Shown here: positions 12,630 to 25,863 of the stretch, one piece after another
How the letters are laid out: each line of letters opens with the position of its first letter
Position numbering within the stretch: the stretch's first letter is position 1
The notes under the pieces: generated by a model
What the model saw: only the letters and a program-made list of their open reading frames with translations
The model's database searches: none
Told to the model about the DNA's origin: nothing
Translations under genes and position numbers: made by a program
Assembly (NCBI GenBank): GCA_029582165.1
Contig: CM055877.1
Location: 8,795,855 to 8,859,854, forward strand
DNA from: Portulaca oleracea
Lineage: Eukaryota; Streptophyta; Magnoliopsida; Caryophyllales; Portulacaceae
Direction of reading: 5' to 3'
Length of the DNA: 64,000 nucleotides

Positions 12630-13290
12630 GATCCAAATCGAGGCTTGGAATTGCAGAGGATTGGGAGAGGCGGAGTACTCTGCAATTCCATATCTAGCTT
12701 ACAGCGCTCCAGCCAGTTTGATATTTTGGATTTGTTCGAAACAAAGCAACAACTAGCAGACTCCCATCTATTTTGTGTAAAATAGGGTTTACTAATATGA
12801 TTGGTGTAGACGTAGTGGGTAAATAAGGGGAATAGTTGTAGCTTGGCGTGATCATGTATCTATATTATCTCTATCCATGTAAATTTTCACTGTGTAATAG
12901 TTAAAGTAAATGAAGGGAGTAACTTTTGTTGGTGTATATGTTTTATATATGGAGCTCCTGCGGTGACATGTCGCATCCAAGTATGGGCAGAATTCACTAC
13001 TCTATTAACAACACTATCTGCATCATATGTTATTCTGGGTGATTTTAATCAGGTGGCATATTTTAAGCAAAAATTAGGTGGCAGTAGTTGTGTACGTGGA
13101 TAGGAGGAATTTATGGATTGGATAAATATGATGGGATTACAAGAGGTTCCTTTCCAAGGTGTTCCATTTACTTGGACTAATATGCGATAGGGGGATAGTC
13201 AAATATGGGAGAGGCTGGATAAAACTTATACATCTATAGATTGGTTGAATGCATTTCCTTTTAGTTATATACATACAATCATCCTATTTT
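12630..13290 (+). pseudogene. LINE endonuclease domain remnant
   Basis: The start of the AP-endonuclease-like domain is recognisable as IEAWNCRGLG at about 12637-12666, and later motifs LGDFNQV (about 13036) and DWLNAF (about 13240) follow in order. In an active LINE this domain nicks target DNA. Several frameshifts and stops separate the blocks. Confidence 0.75.
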
Positions 13291-13689
13291 AATATTGGAT
13301 CACTCCTTGCTGAAGTTATTTGTACCGCAATCTCCACCTACGCCGAAAAGGTTATTCCACCTTGCCACTTGGATTATACAATTAGCTGAATTCAGGCAGG
13401 GTACACAGCAGATCTTCGAGTATCATATCAGTGGATCAAAATTATATTGCAGGGTGAAGAAATTGGCAAAAGTGCGCCAGTTGGGCAAGCAAATCTGCTT
13501 ACAGTTAACATTTGAAAGGATTAGCACTATTACTGCTCCCATTTTTGAGGTTAGGAACTACAACAACAATGAACCTTATGTCAGATGTCCACTTCAACTT
13601 TTGCAAAATGATATGCAGAATGTAAGATGTTAAACAGAGTTTACATCAACTGCAAGTGTTATGGAAGGAGCGAAGTAAACTACTGTAGT

Positions 13690-15180
13690 TGATTGAAGGG
13701 GACCAGTGTACCAAGTTCTTTTTTCAACATTATAAGAGCAGACAAATGCATATGATTATTTCTATCAGTTATATAATCCCAAGACAATCTTTCTCACTAC
13801 TCGTAGAAGATGTATGGCTGCTTTGTTACATAACTGTACTATGGTTCTATTTGGGGAACAAATGGACTGGTTGCAACGTGCTTTTACGGAAGAGGATGTT
13901 CGTCAAGAAGTGTATCAACTTAAGGCCGATAAAAGCCCGAGAGCTGATGGTATTCCGCCAATGTTTTTTCAAAGCTGCTGGGATATAATAAAGACGAGTT
14001 TAGTAGAAGCGGTGCTTGCGTACTGAATGAAGGGAAATTTTTGGGCGAGATAAATATTACCTCTATCGTTCTCATTCAAAAGAAGGGCGGCACGCAAACA
14101 ATTGGTGACTTCAAACCAATCAACCTTTGCAACGTATTAGATAGAATTATTAGTAAATGTATGGTTAATCGACTGTGGCCGATGTTACAGGAAATTATAA
14201 GTGAGACTTAAAGGTTCATTTCTACAAGGAAGATTGGGCATGAACCATTGCTTGGTTGCTCATGAAATATTTCACACTATGCGGATGAAAAAAGAAAGTA
14301 AGCAATATGTTGCCATAAAAGTTGACATGCGCAAAGCGTAGGACAGGGTTAGATGGGATTTCTTAGAAGCGGTTTTACGTTGGTATCAATTTTCGAAGCA
14401 TTGGGTACAAATTATTATGAAGTGTGTAACTACAATGAGATACTCAGTTGAGGTTAATGGAGAAGCGACAACATGGATTTATCAACAGGCGGGGTTAAGA
14501 CAAGGTGACATGTTATCTCCATATTTATTTATATTATTTTTGGACGTTTTTCATAGTGTTTACACGTAGCACAACAGAGGAATGAGATACAAGGAATATC
14601 AATCACTAAGGATGCGCCACATATTATCCATTTTTTCTTTGCGGATGGTTCCATATTCTTCACTGATATAGACGTGGAACACTATGCAGAATTGAAAAAT
14701 ATTTTGGCCCGATTTAACTGTATATCGGGTTAAGTGATAAATGTGGAAAAGTCGTCAGTAATGTTTTCTGTTGGAGTACAACAAAAAGAGAAAGAGGAGC
14801 TCAAATCAGTATTTGATTATGAGGAATGTCCTTACTTTACCAAGCATTTGGGGGTTCCGCCTATTATATTACGTAATAAGGCAAATAAATTTAAAATTTT
14901 AGTGGACGCATTCATGAGGAGATTACAAGGCCGGCAAACATGTTTATTATTGTCGGTGGATCACCTAATATTAATCAATGCAGTTCTTTCGGCACTTCAT
15001 CAGTATGTCTTCTCTATATATCAAATTCTACAAACCATCGTGGAAAAATTAAATGCTTTAATGGTTCAATTTTTTGGTGGAATTCAAGAGGCCAAAAGTC
15101 TGTACAATGGAACAGGAAAGAACATCTATTCCAAACAAAAGGAATGGGAGGGCTTGGTATTAGGGAATTGAAGAGCTTTA
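13690..15180 (+). pseudogene. LINE reverse transcriptase remnant
   Basis: Reverse transcriptase blocks appear in order across shifting frames: DKSPRADGIPPMFFQ (about 13928), FKPINLCNV (about 14110), VDMRKA followed by a stop where the conserved tyrosine is expected (about 14322-14342), LRQGDMLSPYLF (about 14494) and FADGS (about 14638), where the second catalytic aspartate of the usual FADD box is glycine. The C-terminal thumb follows (HLGVPPI at about 14845). Enzymatic function is not possible. Confidence 0.8.
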
Positions 15181-15599
15181 ATCAAGCATGACATGCTTGG
15201 AAAAGTGTTGCTAAAGACTACAAAAGTCCACCGACTGCATCACATGCTTGGAAAAGTGTTGCTAAAGAGGCAAGTATGATTAGAGTTCGAATAAGGTCGC
15301 GCATAGGAAATGGAAGATCAATAAAAATTGGAAATGAAAGATGGTTGGAGGGACACTTGGTTACGCTCAAGTCTGGGACATCAACAAAAATCTTGGACAA
15401 ACCGATTGCCGACTTGATCCAAGAAATAGGTAATGAGAGAAGGTGGCGTGAATCACTTATTTGTGCGACATTTGATGCAAGAACAGCTAAACGGATTCTG
15501 CAACATCCTATTCCGTGTGAAGAAATATATCAACTCTGCTGGGGTGATAAAAAAAGGTAAGTATATAGTAAATCAGGATATAGAGCTTTTGGGTTAGTT

Positions 15600-15914
15600 A
15601 ATGGTATATTGTGCAGCGAATATCATTACAAGAGGAAAAACAATGGCGAAGGTTGTGGTCAACAAACTTACCACCAAAATGGAAAATGTTTATTTGGAAA
15701 TATGCAAACAATGCATTATCACTGGGTGCAAACAGAGAAGCGAGGGGGTTATATTATAATACATGTTGGTATGATCATTCTACTGAACTAGTCGCACATC
15801 TATTTAGAGATTGCGCCATTGCAAAACACATATGCGCAACTAGTCCTCTTGGGCTAAAGGATGAAAATAGTGACTTAGAATGGAGAATTTGGCTCCAAGA
15901 CTGGTTAACATATA
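15600..15914 (+). pseudogene. LINE zinc-binding (zf-RVT) domain remnant
   Basis: The translation contains the W-x-x-LW...PPKWKMFIWKYANNAL phrase and a later HLFRDCAIAKHIC block, characteristic of the domain that follows the reverse transcriptase in plant LINEs. The reading frame runs directly into the inserted solo LTR at 15915 and resumes at about 16605. Confidence 0.75.
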
Positions 15915-16599
15915 TGTTGGGCAGTGTCTCAATTCCATTCAGACTCAAGTTTGGAAATAAATAATTATTTTCCTTATTGGTACTGCTTGGGCTCCAAGCA
16001 GTTGATTTCGACTAGAAGACTATTCTACGCCTACTTGGGTTTGCTATAAATACTAGGTTGTTCAACCTAGTTTGGTGTGGCCAAATTATGTGCCTCTTAA
16101 ACACCTTGTGAGATCTCCTTTTTTCTATTCTACTTTGAGAGTTTTTTATTATGAGATTGTAATCTCCCTTATATCTCGTTACCCTTCTTTTGAGATATGT
16201 CTATTCCCGTTGTGCTATAACCGTTTGAGATCTTTTCTTCTTGATCTCGTTGTGTTATACAGCCGTTTGGGATACCCTTTGTAATCTACTTCTGTTCTGC
16301 TATAGCCGTTTGAAATATTTCCTTCTTGATCTTGTTGTGTTATACAGCCGTTTGGGATACCCTTTGTAATCTCTCCATTATAGTGGATTTTATCTTGCCT
16401 CCCGTGGTTTTTTCCCGATTCGGGTTTCCACATAAAAATCTTGTCTTCATCACCATTACATTGATCTTGTTTAATTTTCTCAATACCTACATCCCTAAAT
16501 TAATTATTATCTTGTTCGCTTCCGCTACAATATTAGATTCGGTTCGATCTGGATCTAATCCCTAACAAGATGTCTCATATCTGAATTTCGATCCTAACA
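15915..16599. mobile_element. Solo LTR (copy A), probably Copia
   Basis: The 685-bp segment begins TGTTGGG and ends CCTAACA, so it has TG...CA termini, and ATATA lies at both 15910-15914 and 16600-16604 as a 5-bp target duplication. The absence of internal coding sequence marks it as a solo LTR left by LTR-LTR recombination. A 589-bp relative lies at 17785-18373; copy A is longer mainly because a roughly 96-bp block around 16210-16375 (GTTATACAGCCGTTTGGGAT phrase) is tandemly duplicated. Confidence 0.85.
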
Positions 16600-16884
16600 A
16601 TATATATTTGATGAGCACAAATAAGGATGGCGGAACAAAGCTTTTGACTTGTACAATTGCATTATGGACGATTTGGAGAATTAGAAATATGGCACAGATT
16701 TCAAGAACGAAGATAACACATGAAATAATAGAATAATATTACCTCATGCGATCCCTCCAAGAAGGTAATCAAAGTTACATGTGACGCCGAAAAACACGAA
16801 GAGATGGCAATATGCAAACAACACAACAAGAATTTACAACTATTAGATTATCAAGTTATGAACGCAAGGTTATTTTTTTGGTTG

Positions 16885-17170
16885 ATGGGGCATGAAAATG
16901 TCAGATAGGTCGGGCAGCAGCAGCATGGATATTATTGCCAATAGGAGAAGAAGCTGCGTTACTTTCTGGTGGAAAGATCTTGTTTGCATTATCAGCGGTA
17001 CAAGTAGAGCTGGAAGCTATTCTCCTAGCATTACAAGTAGCGACGCACAATAAAATTGATGCGGTCGAGATAGCCATGGATTCGGAGTTGGCAATTAAAT
17101 TTTTGAGAAATTCGACAGATAGTTACTATAACTGTATGTCTCTAATAATGCATATTTTATAGGATCTTAG
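16885..17170 (+). pseudogene. LINE RNase H domain remnant
   Basis: The sequence encodes an RNase H-like fold starting with VDGA (about 16881), then QVELEAILLAL (about 17000) and MDSELAI (about 17077), supplying the expected D-E-D catalytic residues. A stop near 16906 and the stop after 17160 break it. It lies downstream of the solo LTR and is the last LINE domain. Confidence 0.75.
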
Positions 17171-17784
17171 GTATTTTAAAATGCATAGAATATATAAAGT
17201 CTTTAGGAATGTAGTACATGAAGCACATGCTTTAGCAAAACATCTCCTAAAACAAAGGACTATTTGGATACTATTATTGAGTTTCAGTTAATGAAATGAC
17301 TATTTTGAAAAAAAAAGGGATTCCTTGCCATTAGTTATTTCTATAAGGCATGAAAGATGATTTGATATGATGGGTGTAAAGTTGTGAGTTGTGGATTTAG
17401 TTTATCATCATGTACTATGTGTACTTGTGTAAGATCTCCATATTATATATTTGCCGACTTCTTCTCTTGGCTAAGATCAAAATTCAGGCCCAATTCTTTA
17501 GAGTGGTAAGTTATATTTATTTTTATCTAAACTTATTTTACCCAATTTTCTAAACAACACTCAAACCAAAGTCAAAGTTTTAGTAATAAAATACATTTAT
17601 CCCATCGCTAAGTTACCTACTATAAATTTTATCCTTACATTTCCTTTCTTTTCATGACCTTACCGAACCTAATATGATCCCACCACTATAAGGAATAGGG
17701 GTTTCAATTCAAGATCGCCATGTATGTTTGTGAAAAACGTAAGATCACCATATAATACTACCTCCATCCCTAATTGTATGTCAT

Positions 17785-18373
17785 TGTTGGGTAATGTACC
17801 AATTCCATTTATACTCAAGTTTTGGAAATAAATAATTATTTTCTTTTTGTGATTGATACTATTTAGTCTCCAAACAGTTGATTGCGGCTAGAAGACTATT
17901 CTAGGGTTACTTGGGTTTACTATAAATAACCTAGTTTGGTGTGACCAAATTATATGCTTCTACAACACTCTTGTGAGATCTCCTTTTATCTATTCCACTT
18001 TGAGAGTTTTTATTATGAGATTGTAATCTCTCTATATCTCGTTACCTTTCATTTGAGATATGTCTACTCTCGTTGTGCTATAACCGTTTGAGATATTTCC
18101 TTCTTGATCTTGTTGTGTTATACAGACGTTTGGAATACCCTTTGTAATCTCTCCATTATAATTGATTTTATTTTGCCTCCTGTGGTTTTTTCCCACTTTG
18201 GGTTTCCACGTAAAGATCTTATCTTCGTCACCACTACATTGATCTTGTTTATTTTCTCAATACCTACAACCCTAAATTAATTATCTTGTTCGTTTCCACT
18301 GCAACATTATATCCGGGTCAATCTGGATCTAATTCCCACCATAATGTCTCATATCCAAATTTCGATCCTAACA
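17785..18373. mobile_element. Solo LTR (copy B), same family as 15915-16599
   Basis: It begins TGTTGGG and ends CCTAACA and is alignable with copy A along its full length apart from the duplicated block in copy A. Flanking pentamers GTCAT and TCCAC do not match, so no target duplication is visible. That could mean an inter-element recombination product or later mutation of one flank. Confidence 0.8.
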
Positions 18374-18566
18374 TCCACAAAAACTAACTCATCAAAACCA
18401 ACAAACATAGTGAATGAGGTGAACAATCTACAAGTTGTTAAAAATACCCTTAACAATATCCTTAAAATGAGGTAAAGAGCTTATTGATTAGGGTAAAATT
18501 CTTATTATGGTTGTTGAAATTGTAAAAATTAGGTAAATTGATAAATAAATAAGGACAAGATAATTA

Positions 18567-18822
18567 CTCCTTCCGTTCCATATTAATGATCATAATTTTG
18601 ACTTTTACGGTCTCCAATGTCACTCTTTAATTTGATAATTTGTGACATAATATGTTATTAACAATTGCAATATCATACTTTTATGCTAGTATTTTTTGTT
18701 ACGAATCTAATTGTGATAATTTTATATAACAACTCATTGTATATATTAATAAATTTATGGTCAATTTTAAAAAATTGACTTCACAATTTTCAAAAATGAC
18801 AATTAATATAGAATGGAGGGAG
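18567..18822. mobile_element. Stowaway-like MITE
   Basis: It begins CTCCTTCCGTTCCATATTA and ends TAGAATGGAGGGAG with TA flanks; length is 256 bp. It shares interior phrases with the copy at 19038 (inverted orientation) and with the truncated copy at 276. Confidence 0.85.
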
Positions 18823-19037
18823 TACTAGTAGATCATTTGACACTGATTTAGGAACGGATTAATATATATTTGCATGTCGACCTCTTCTCGTGGCTAAGAT
18901 CAAAAATTCATTTGAAGATGAGCATGCACTGTTAGTGAAAGAACATGACATAATTGAAAAGGTGGGATATACTCACTCATTTGAGTGAGTATTGGCAAAT
19001 GAGTTCCTAGAGAATTCTTAGTGGGTCTATATAGATA

Positions 19038-19294
19038 CTCCCTCTGTTCCATATTAACTGTCATCTTTAGAAATCGTACAGTCAACCTAAAAAAATTTTG
19101 ATCATAAATTTCTCAATATATACAATGAGTTACTATATAAGATTACTACCATTAGATTGATTACGAAAAATACTATCATAAAAGTATAATATTACAATTG
19201 TTTATAACATATTATGTAAGAAATTATCAATTAAAGAGTAACATTGGAGACCATAAAAGTCAAAATTATGACAATTAATATGTAACGGAGGGAG
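19038..19294. mobile_element. Stowaway-like MITE
   Basis: It begins CTCCCTCTGTTCCATATTA and ends TAATATGTAACGGAGGGAG with TA flanks; length is 257 bp. This is the cleanest member of its subfamily in the window. Confidence 0.88.
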
Positions 19295-22200
19295 TAGATA
19301 TAATAATAGGTAGCTATGAAATGAAAAAAAAAAAAACAACAGTTGGGACATAATAATAGGTGGAAAGCGATGGAATTTTGGAGTTGCTATTTCCAAATCC
19401 ATCACTCACTCACTTTCTTTCCTGCCTCATTCCCAACACGCGTTAAATTTCCATTATGTATCCCTTCTTCCTCCCCTTAATTTACCTTTTTTTTTTTAAA
19501 AATAATTCCATTACATTATCATAATACTATCATCATAATGAAAAAAGCCAAAAAGCCACCACCTTTATTTTCCCCTTTTCCTCACAAAAGCCTATCTGTC
19601 TTCGCCTTTTTCTCTTTTCATTTGTTTATTTTAGGACCAGTACAATTTTATCTAATTTAAATATCTGAATTTGCCTACTCAGAAAAAATTCGGTTTGATA
19701 TGAACTCATTTTTAATATTGGTCAAATATCTGAACATAATATTTTTCTTTTTTATTGTCCAAATCTAATTTTGATCAAATTTAATTCTGCACGAATTGTA
19801 CAACGCGGAAAAAGATCGGTTTTAGACATCAATTTTTTGTAACAATTTTAACTTTGACCAAGCAATCTGAATTTACCCGCACCAAGCCAGAATTTTTACT
19901 AGCGCTATGTACTTTGCTTCCAACCCTCGTTAATTTGGTTGCCTACATATATAAGTCTTTTAAACAATAGAAAGCTAGAAAAACTAGCTACTTGTTTGTC
20001 ACTCATGGCTATATTCTCTCTAATTAAGTTTTATTAGACTTGTGTAAGCTAAGTTCAGGTTGTTTCCTGAGTTTGGAGATTGTTTAATAACTACTATCTT
20101 TGTTCCAAATTGTTTGTCCTCTCAATCACTTTTACATACTAAGTCATATTAATAACGGGATGAAAAATTTATGTGTTGTCGAAATTGCCTATCAAAATTC
20201 ATTTGCACTCATTTTTTAATATAGACTTTTTTTTTGAAAAAAAGTACTCCTACTAGACTATAAATAAATTAGAAACAGCATGAACTACATATAAAATAAT
20301 TAATCGATTATAAAATAACAATGATGAAGTTTTTTTTAAGAATATTCATTTGCACTCATTCTTTTTTTGGAAATAAAAAACTCCTACTAGACTATATTAT
20401 ACCTAACTAAACAAAATTGATGATAGATGCATGTAACCTGATAAGTAGACTATAGTACACTATAAGTAGCTTCCTAATTTTTGTGCTATGCAAGGAATAA
20501 AAACTTTGGAAAAGCCAAAAGGCAATAAACTCATGAAAGAAAGGGGGAACATACTAACTAGTAAAGAATAATTTTGTAGTATAACTTTGCTTATGTTTGT
20601 GTGTGAACTTAGGAAAAAAATGAATAAATAAATAACCGAAGATACTCAACATGAGTTACATACTTCATGCAATGTTTGAATTTGAAAACCAGCCGCTAAA
20701 ATTTTGACAAGTATTATTGAAAAATTGGTCTAAAAGTAAAGTAAAAGTGAAAGCCGCCAGTATATATTATGTGTTCCCATACTATGATTTTGATTTAATT
20801 AATTCATTAATTTGGTCTATTTTCCATCACTTTTTCCTTTCATTTTCTCCAAAAGTATTTACACCATCTTGTGAATATGTGTGTGCCAATTATGGGTAGG
20901 AATTAATTCAATGTCTTATATAATATCTCCATCAATGCTCCTAGCTATTTGGAGTAGTCTTTTGTGTATATATGCAAATAGGATTTCGTGTATATATGAC
21001 AATGACATATTATCATAATAAAATAGTACTCACTGTCTTATGTAAATTTGAGTTTATGTGATATTATTTAACTTTTTAAAAAAAAATTCAGATAAATGGC
21101 AAATTTAATATTTGGATAAATGATCTTATTACTTAAGATTATTAAAATAAATTTATATAAATATCAAGTTTGATATTGAGACAAGTAGAACATTGGTTAT
21201 TTGTTTTCGCACTTATTTGTACATATAAAGTGGTGATTACATTAAGGAGAATATAATATGATAAAGAGGGATAATGGCATAAGAGGAAATGCCTCATATT
21301 GGTTAGATTTGAACCACAAACCTCTACTAGTAAAGATGTGTGTACTTATTATTTGTGCAAGTAAATTTTCTAGATCAGTACCTGCAACTATATGGTTCGA
21401 TCATGTAACAACTTTTTGGGAAGTTCTTGTCAAGCTTCAAGGCTAATCAAGGCTAATCAAGCAAGTAGTCCAACATTGTCAACAATTGTTTCTCTCTTTT
21501 AATAATGTTGTCATTGCAAAAGTTCCTAAGTCATATATTAAGTCATCGCATGACCTTGCTGTACGAGCAAGGAACACAAGTAGCTGGTAATTGGTTATGG
21601 TTTTTATCACCGTTGCTAAAAAAAAAGACATATATAAGACTATAATCAGAAATAGGAAAGTTAGATTTTAGTACACCAAATTAACTATAGAAATAATGAC
21701 ATTGAGAAGCCGAACTTTGAAAATGCTCACATTAAGTTGAACGATTGAACATTACTTAGATTTCAATGTATCGCCACTGACTTGCTCAATTCGACTCTAT
21801 GAATTTCCTACATGGCATCATTGGAGGTGGTTTAATTAATTTCCTAGGAGGCACCTATATTAGTGTAATCCTAAACTATCTTATATTGGAGTATAATAGT
21901 CCAACATATTATTTATATTAGAGCAACTTTGTGGTGTGGTACACTAAAATTTAATGGTTCAATAGTTCAACTATATTTGTGATACATATATAAAGTTAAG
22001 CTTACCATTGTTCCAATCATTTTAATTCAACTTATCAAAATTCAATTTTCCTTAAAAACATTGTTATTTGTACCCTTTTCATAAATTACACGTTTGTTGA
22101 TGTTAAATTATCAAAATTCATTTAAATTTAAGCAGTTACTATACTAATTTAAAAGGTTGATACCAAAATAACCAACATAATTATTGAAGCTTACTTTTTT

Positions 22201-22625
22201 ATTTTGATTTTTCTAACATAAACTTCACCAATAAACACAATTTGAATCACACTATGTTGGAGAATAATCTTTTGCCACATTTTGCTTTATTGTTGTCTAG
22301 AAGAACCCTAAGGAACATTTCCATTTACCCAAAAAAGGGCAACATAAATTAACATAAAAGTGCCAAAAAAAACATTCATCTTTGACTAACACATCTTTTG
22401 ATGGTGATGTTGGTAGGCTTAAGACCATTTTGACTTCAATGTTTAACAAATGTTTTAAGCCCCACTTTGAGGATTTGAATGTGTCAAAATTTTTAATCTC
22501 TAGAGGACTTTCAATATGTTATTTTGGCTTCCCAAAGATTGAATCTTCGGTGTATCCCTTTTTCCTTCTTCTTTCTTTACCTTGTTTTATTAAAATCGAA
22601 ATATTATATCTATATTATGTTGCAA
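19295..22625. other. AT-rich spacer
   Basis: No gene is recognisable. A one-ended Stowaway-like terminus lies at about 20091, and an imperfect direct repeat ending CTCCTACTAGACTATA occurs at 20207-20263 and 20347-20398. Short reading frames here have no recognisable domain. Confidence 0.5.
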
Positions 22626-22900
22626 GGTTCTGTTTTTTTTTTATTTTTTTTGTGTGGTTGGTAAAATGCGAAAATGATTTGGTGTGGTAAAATTATAAAA
22701 AGTGTGGTAATATGTGGAATAATATGGTGAAATTTGTGGAAAGTGGGATTGATATGGTAGGTGAAGAGAGAGAATGTAAAAGTAGAGGAAAAAAGTGAGA
22801 AGATGTATTGATAATAATTATGGTAAAGTATGTAAGAATATTGAGTAACATAGTGAGTTGTGGCATCGGATCACACCCCACTGTGTAAAAGAACAGGGTC
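22626..22900. mobile_element. MITE of the GGCCCTGTTC family
   Basis: Right end AAAAGAACAGGGTC is complementary to the degraded left end GGTTCTGTTTTTTT. The interior is rich in GTGGTAA phrases, as in the copies at 25691, 37149, 40609 and 50393. Confidence 0.65.
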
Positions 22901-23137
22901 TAAAAATATATCCATACCCCGATTAAAGGACCAGGATAATCACATAAAATGACCCATAAGGATCTATTCATATGATTTTATTTAACTTAAGTTGATCCTA
23001 ATTAAGGGGATTTCCAGTTAGTTAAGGTTGAAGTTGGTGGAGTTTGACATGATACAAGTTAACCTATTCTACTAATTGTCAACTTATCAAAAGATTCTAT
23101 CTAATGAGAATGGATTAATTAGTTATTGAGCTAGAAG

Positions 23138-23182
<45 letters not shown>

Positions 23183-25690
23183 ATATATATATATATATAT
23201 TGAAGAAAGGCTAGAAGGTCACATTCATGATGTTTTAAAAAATAATTATATATGTATGTTTGTTAAGACATTTGTATCCTTATTGGATTTTTCAAAATTA
23301 ATCTTTGAATTACTAATTATATTCATTATAATCTTTAAAAAATAAAAAATAAAAAATAAAGCGAGAATTGTGTAAATGATAAACATATAAAGTGATATAT
23401 ATATATACTCACAAACATAAGGTATTACGTTATTACATTAGAATGCAAGTGATACGTATGTATCCACATAAACACAAAAATGATTACATTTGAAGAATGC
23501 ACTCAAACTTTCGAATTTTTGCCTTTCAAACTAAAGAAATTAACCTACATATATATAATACACTTGCTAGAGTGCAGTTTTGAATTGACTACTAGTTTTA
23601 TTTTTATTATATTTTAAAAATATTTCTTTTGTCAACTAAACAAATGAAGGTTAAAAATTAAGTCGCACCAAACCGAATTTCATGAAAAGAAAGTGCCTAA
23701 TGTCATCTTAAAGTACTAAAGGGACCACTTAATTTGTTCAACTATATTGGATTACGTAGAATTCAAAAGTAGATTAATCTTGGGGTGGAACATTTATAAA
23801 TGCCAATCATATTTGTACCTACCATTACTTGATAATTTGTTGACCTTATCTTGCAAGAATAATATCCCCTTAGAAACTTTTGGACCACGTTAATTTAAAA
23901 ATACAATTATTGTTGTATAATATAATCCTTCAAAATTATTGGTTTTCTTTTGGTTAATTTGTACTACAACTCATTGATCAAATTCATCTTTAAGGGACAA
24001 TAATTCAACGAAATTAGGCACCTCACTGATATTTTCATTAGAAAAAAAAGAGCAGATATATTTGAATGAAACACATCAATCCTCTCAAAATATCAATGAA
24101 TCACATTTTTTTTTGTCTTTTGTTTAAATGAATCACAAAATGTTAGTTGAAGTTAACTTGTCCTTATAAATTGGACATTTATTCACCGATCTAATAAAAT
24201 CTCAAGTAATTAACTAGAAAAACCAATGGCCCAAAATTAAAATTGTGGAATTATGTTTTTTTTGTTTAATTTTTCCTTCCTTTTTGAAAGTTATTTTTTT
24301 TGGTCCCTAGAAATAACTCTCTTCATACATCTCTATGAGAAGATTGTATACAAGTTAAATCCTCTAAACCATAAATTAGCGGGATTACAAGTTAATTCTC
24401 TCTTCTTTGTTTCGGTGTCCATTATAGCTCATTTGGGCCTTAGAAAATAATTTGTCCAGACACATTTTACATAGTGAAGATTAATTTATTGGGCTTAGGC
24501 CTAGCCGAACTTTGCCCCCTCTATTAAAGCTATTTCTGGTGTTATGGGCTGTAAACAGAACTATACAATTGGCCCAATAGTTTTACATCTCTCGAACCTT
24601 TTTTAGATTTGGTTTCCATCTAGATTGGGCCTGTTTACGTGCCATTAACTAATTAGTGCTGACTATTGAGTATTGACCAATGTTGATTATTATCGGGGTG
24701 ACAAAAATTTGGGTCTGGGTCTTATCGGGTTATGTCAATTTAGATATTCTGTCAAAAACTTCAAATTCAGACAAAATGACCAGATCCGAACTGCAATGAT
24801 CGAATTGAATTTTTTGTCAAAACTAAAAATTAATTGAATATTAGATTTTTTGACTAAATATAACCATTTGACCAAACTTGACCGAATATAAAATTTGAGC
24901 TTCTTATTATGTGATTCATTAATGTTATCCTCATAATCGGATCTGGTGAACCCAAACCCAAATGACCGAATATATGTGTTTAACCAAAATTTGGTCAACC
25001 CGAATTTAAATACCAAAACCTGAACCCAATCCAAATTTAAATTCGGTCATGACCGAATGACCTAATTTTAAATTCGGCCAAAAAACCATGTTTGAAACCT
25101 GGTTTTTTCGGATTGGTCAAATTCGGTCATTCGGTCTATCAAATTTTTACCACCCCTAATTATTACGCTCTCCTTTGATCATAGCTCCCTCCATTTCATA
25201 TTAATTATCGCTTAATAAATAATACATAATATTCGAAGGTGCAGAAGGACAGTGGCCTAGACGCTCAGAGCTTTGTGCTCCCGGTCTCACCATCTTATTT
25301 TTTATATGTAGTATCAAGTTGTCATCATTGCCTCTAGGGCCTTCAAGATTCCTACTGAGGTCATTTCAGATCCGAAAAAATCAGAACATCATATAAAACA
25401 TGAAACTAGGGTTCGAATAACAAAAACATGAAAAATATGAAAACATAAAATTAGAGTTCGGATAATAAATCAAATTTCCCCGGCCCGGTCTTTTTCGGTT
25501 TATTCCAGCCCCGACATATTAGATGACAAAAACATGAAAAATATTCTCCCATACCTTAAAAACTAGTCTACATCAAAACTCGTGTGAAAAACCGATAAAC
25601 ATACCTTGTTTTTTGTAAATTGAACAGTGTTTTGACAATACTAATTACACCTATGTTTGAGCAAAATAGGACATATATATGGGACGTTAA
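22901..25690. other. AT-rich spacer
   Basis: No gene is recognisable. Apart from the (AT)n tract there is a one-ended Stowaway-like terminus at about 25186 and a short tRNA-like segment at about 25243-25293. Confidence 0.5.
23141..23200. repeat. (AT)n microsatellite
   Basis: About 60 bases of alternating A and T are interrupted once by GTATGT. Confidence 0.95.
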
Positions 25691-25823
25691 GGCCCTGTTC
25701 TTTTATGCAGTATTCTGCGGTATGGCGCGGTATAGTGTGGTGAAATTGTGGCGGGTTGTAGTGTAATTGTGGCGAGTTGTGGTGTAATTGTAACGGGTTA
25801 TTGGTATGTTGTGGTGAGTTTTT

Positions 25824-25863
<40 letters not shown>

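Larger units (their letters stand above)
10580..17320 (+). mobile_element. Degenerate L1-type LINE
   Basis: A non-LTR retrotransposon of the plant L1 type can be followed through its expected domain order on the + strand: ORF1 with zinc knuckle (10590-11376), endonuclease (12630-13290), reverse transcriptase (13690-15180), zinc-binding RVT domain (15600-15914) and RNase H (16885-17170). An A-run at about 17308-17318 may be the tail. Stops and frameshifts break every domain, so it is long inactive. A solo LTR (15915-16599) was later inserted between the zinc-binding and RNase H domains. The 5' border is uncertain, and I did not find flanking target duplications. Confidence 0.85.
17758..18860. 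mobile_element. Outer MITE remnant split by an LTR and a second MITE
   Basis: A Stowaway-like left end (TACTACCTCCATCCCTAATT at 17758) and a plausible right end (TTTAGGAACGGATTA near 18847) bracket a solo LTR (17785-18373) and a complete MITE (18567-18822). Between them, 18374-18566 resembles the interior of the MITE at 4633. The borders are approximate because the right terminus is degraded. Confidence 0.5.

Noticed and set aside
15915..18373. The two related LTRs as the pair of one Copia element
   Set aside because: Copy A has its own matching 5-bp duplication on both sides, and the sequence between the copies is LINE RNase H and spacer rather than Copia coding sequence.
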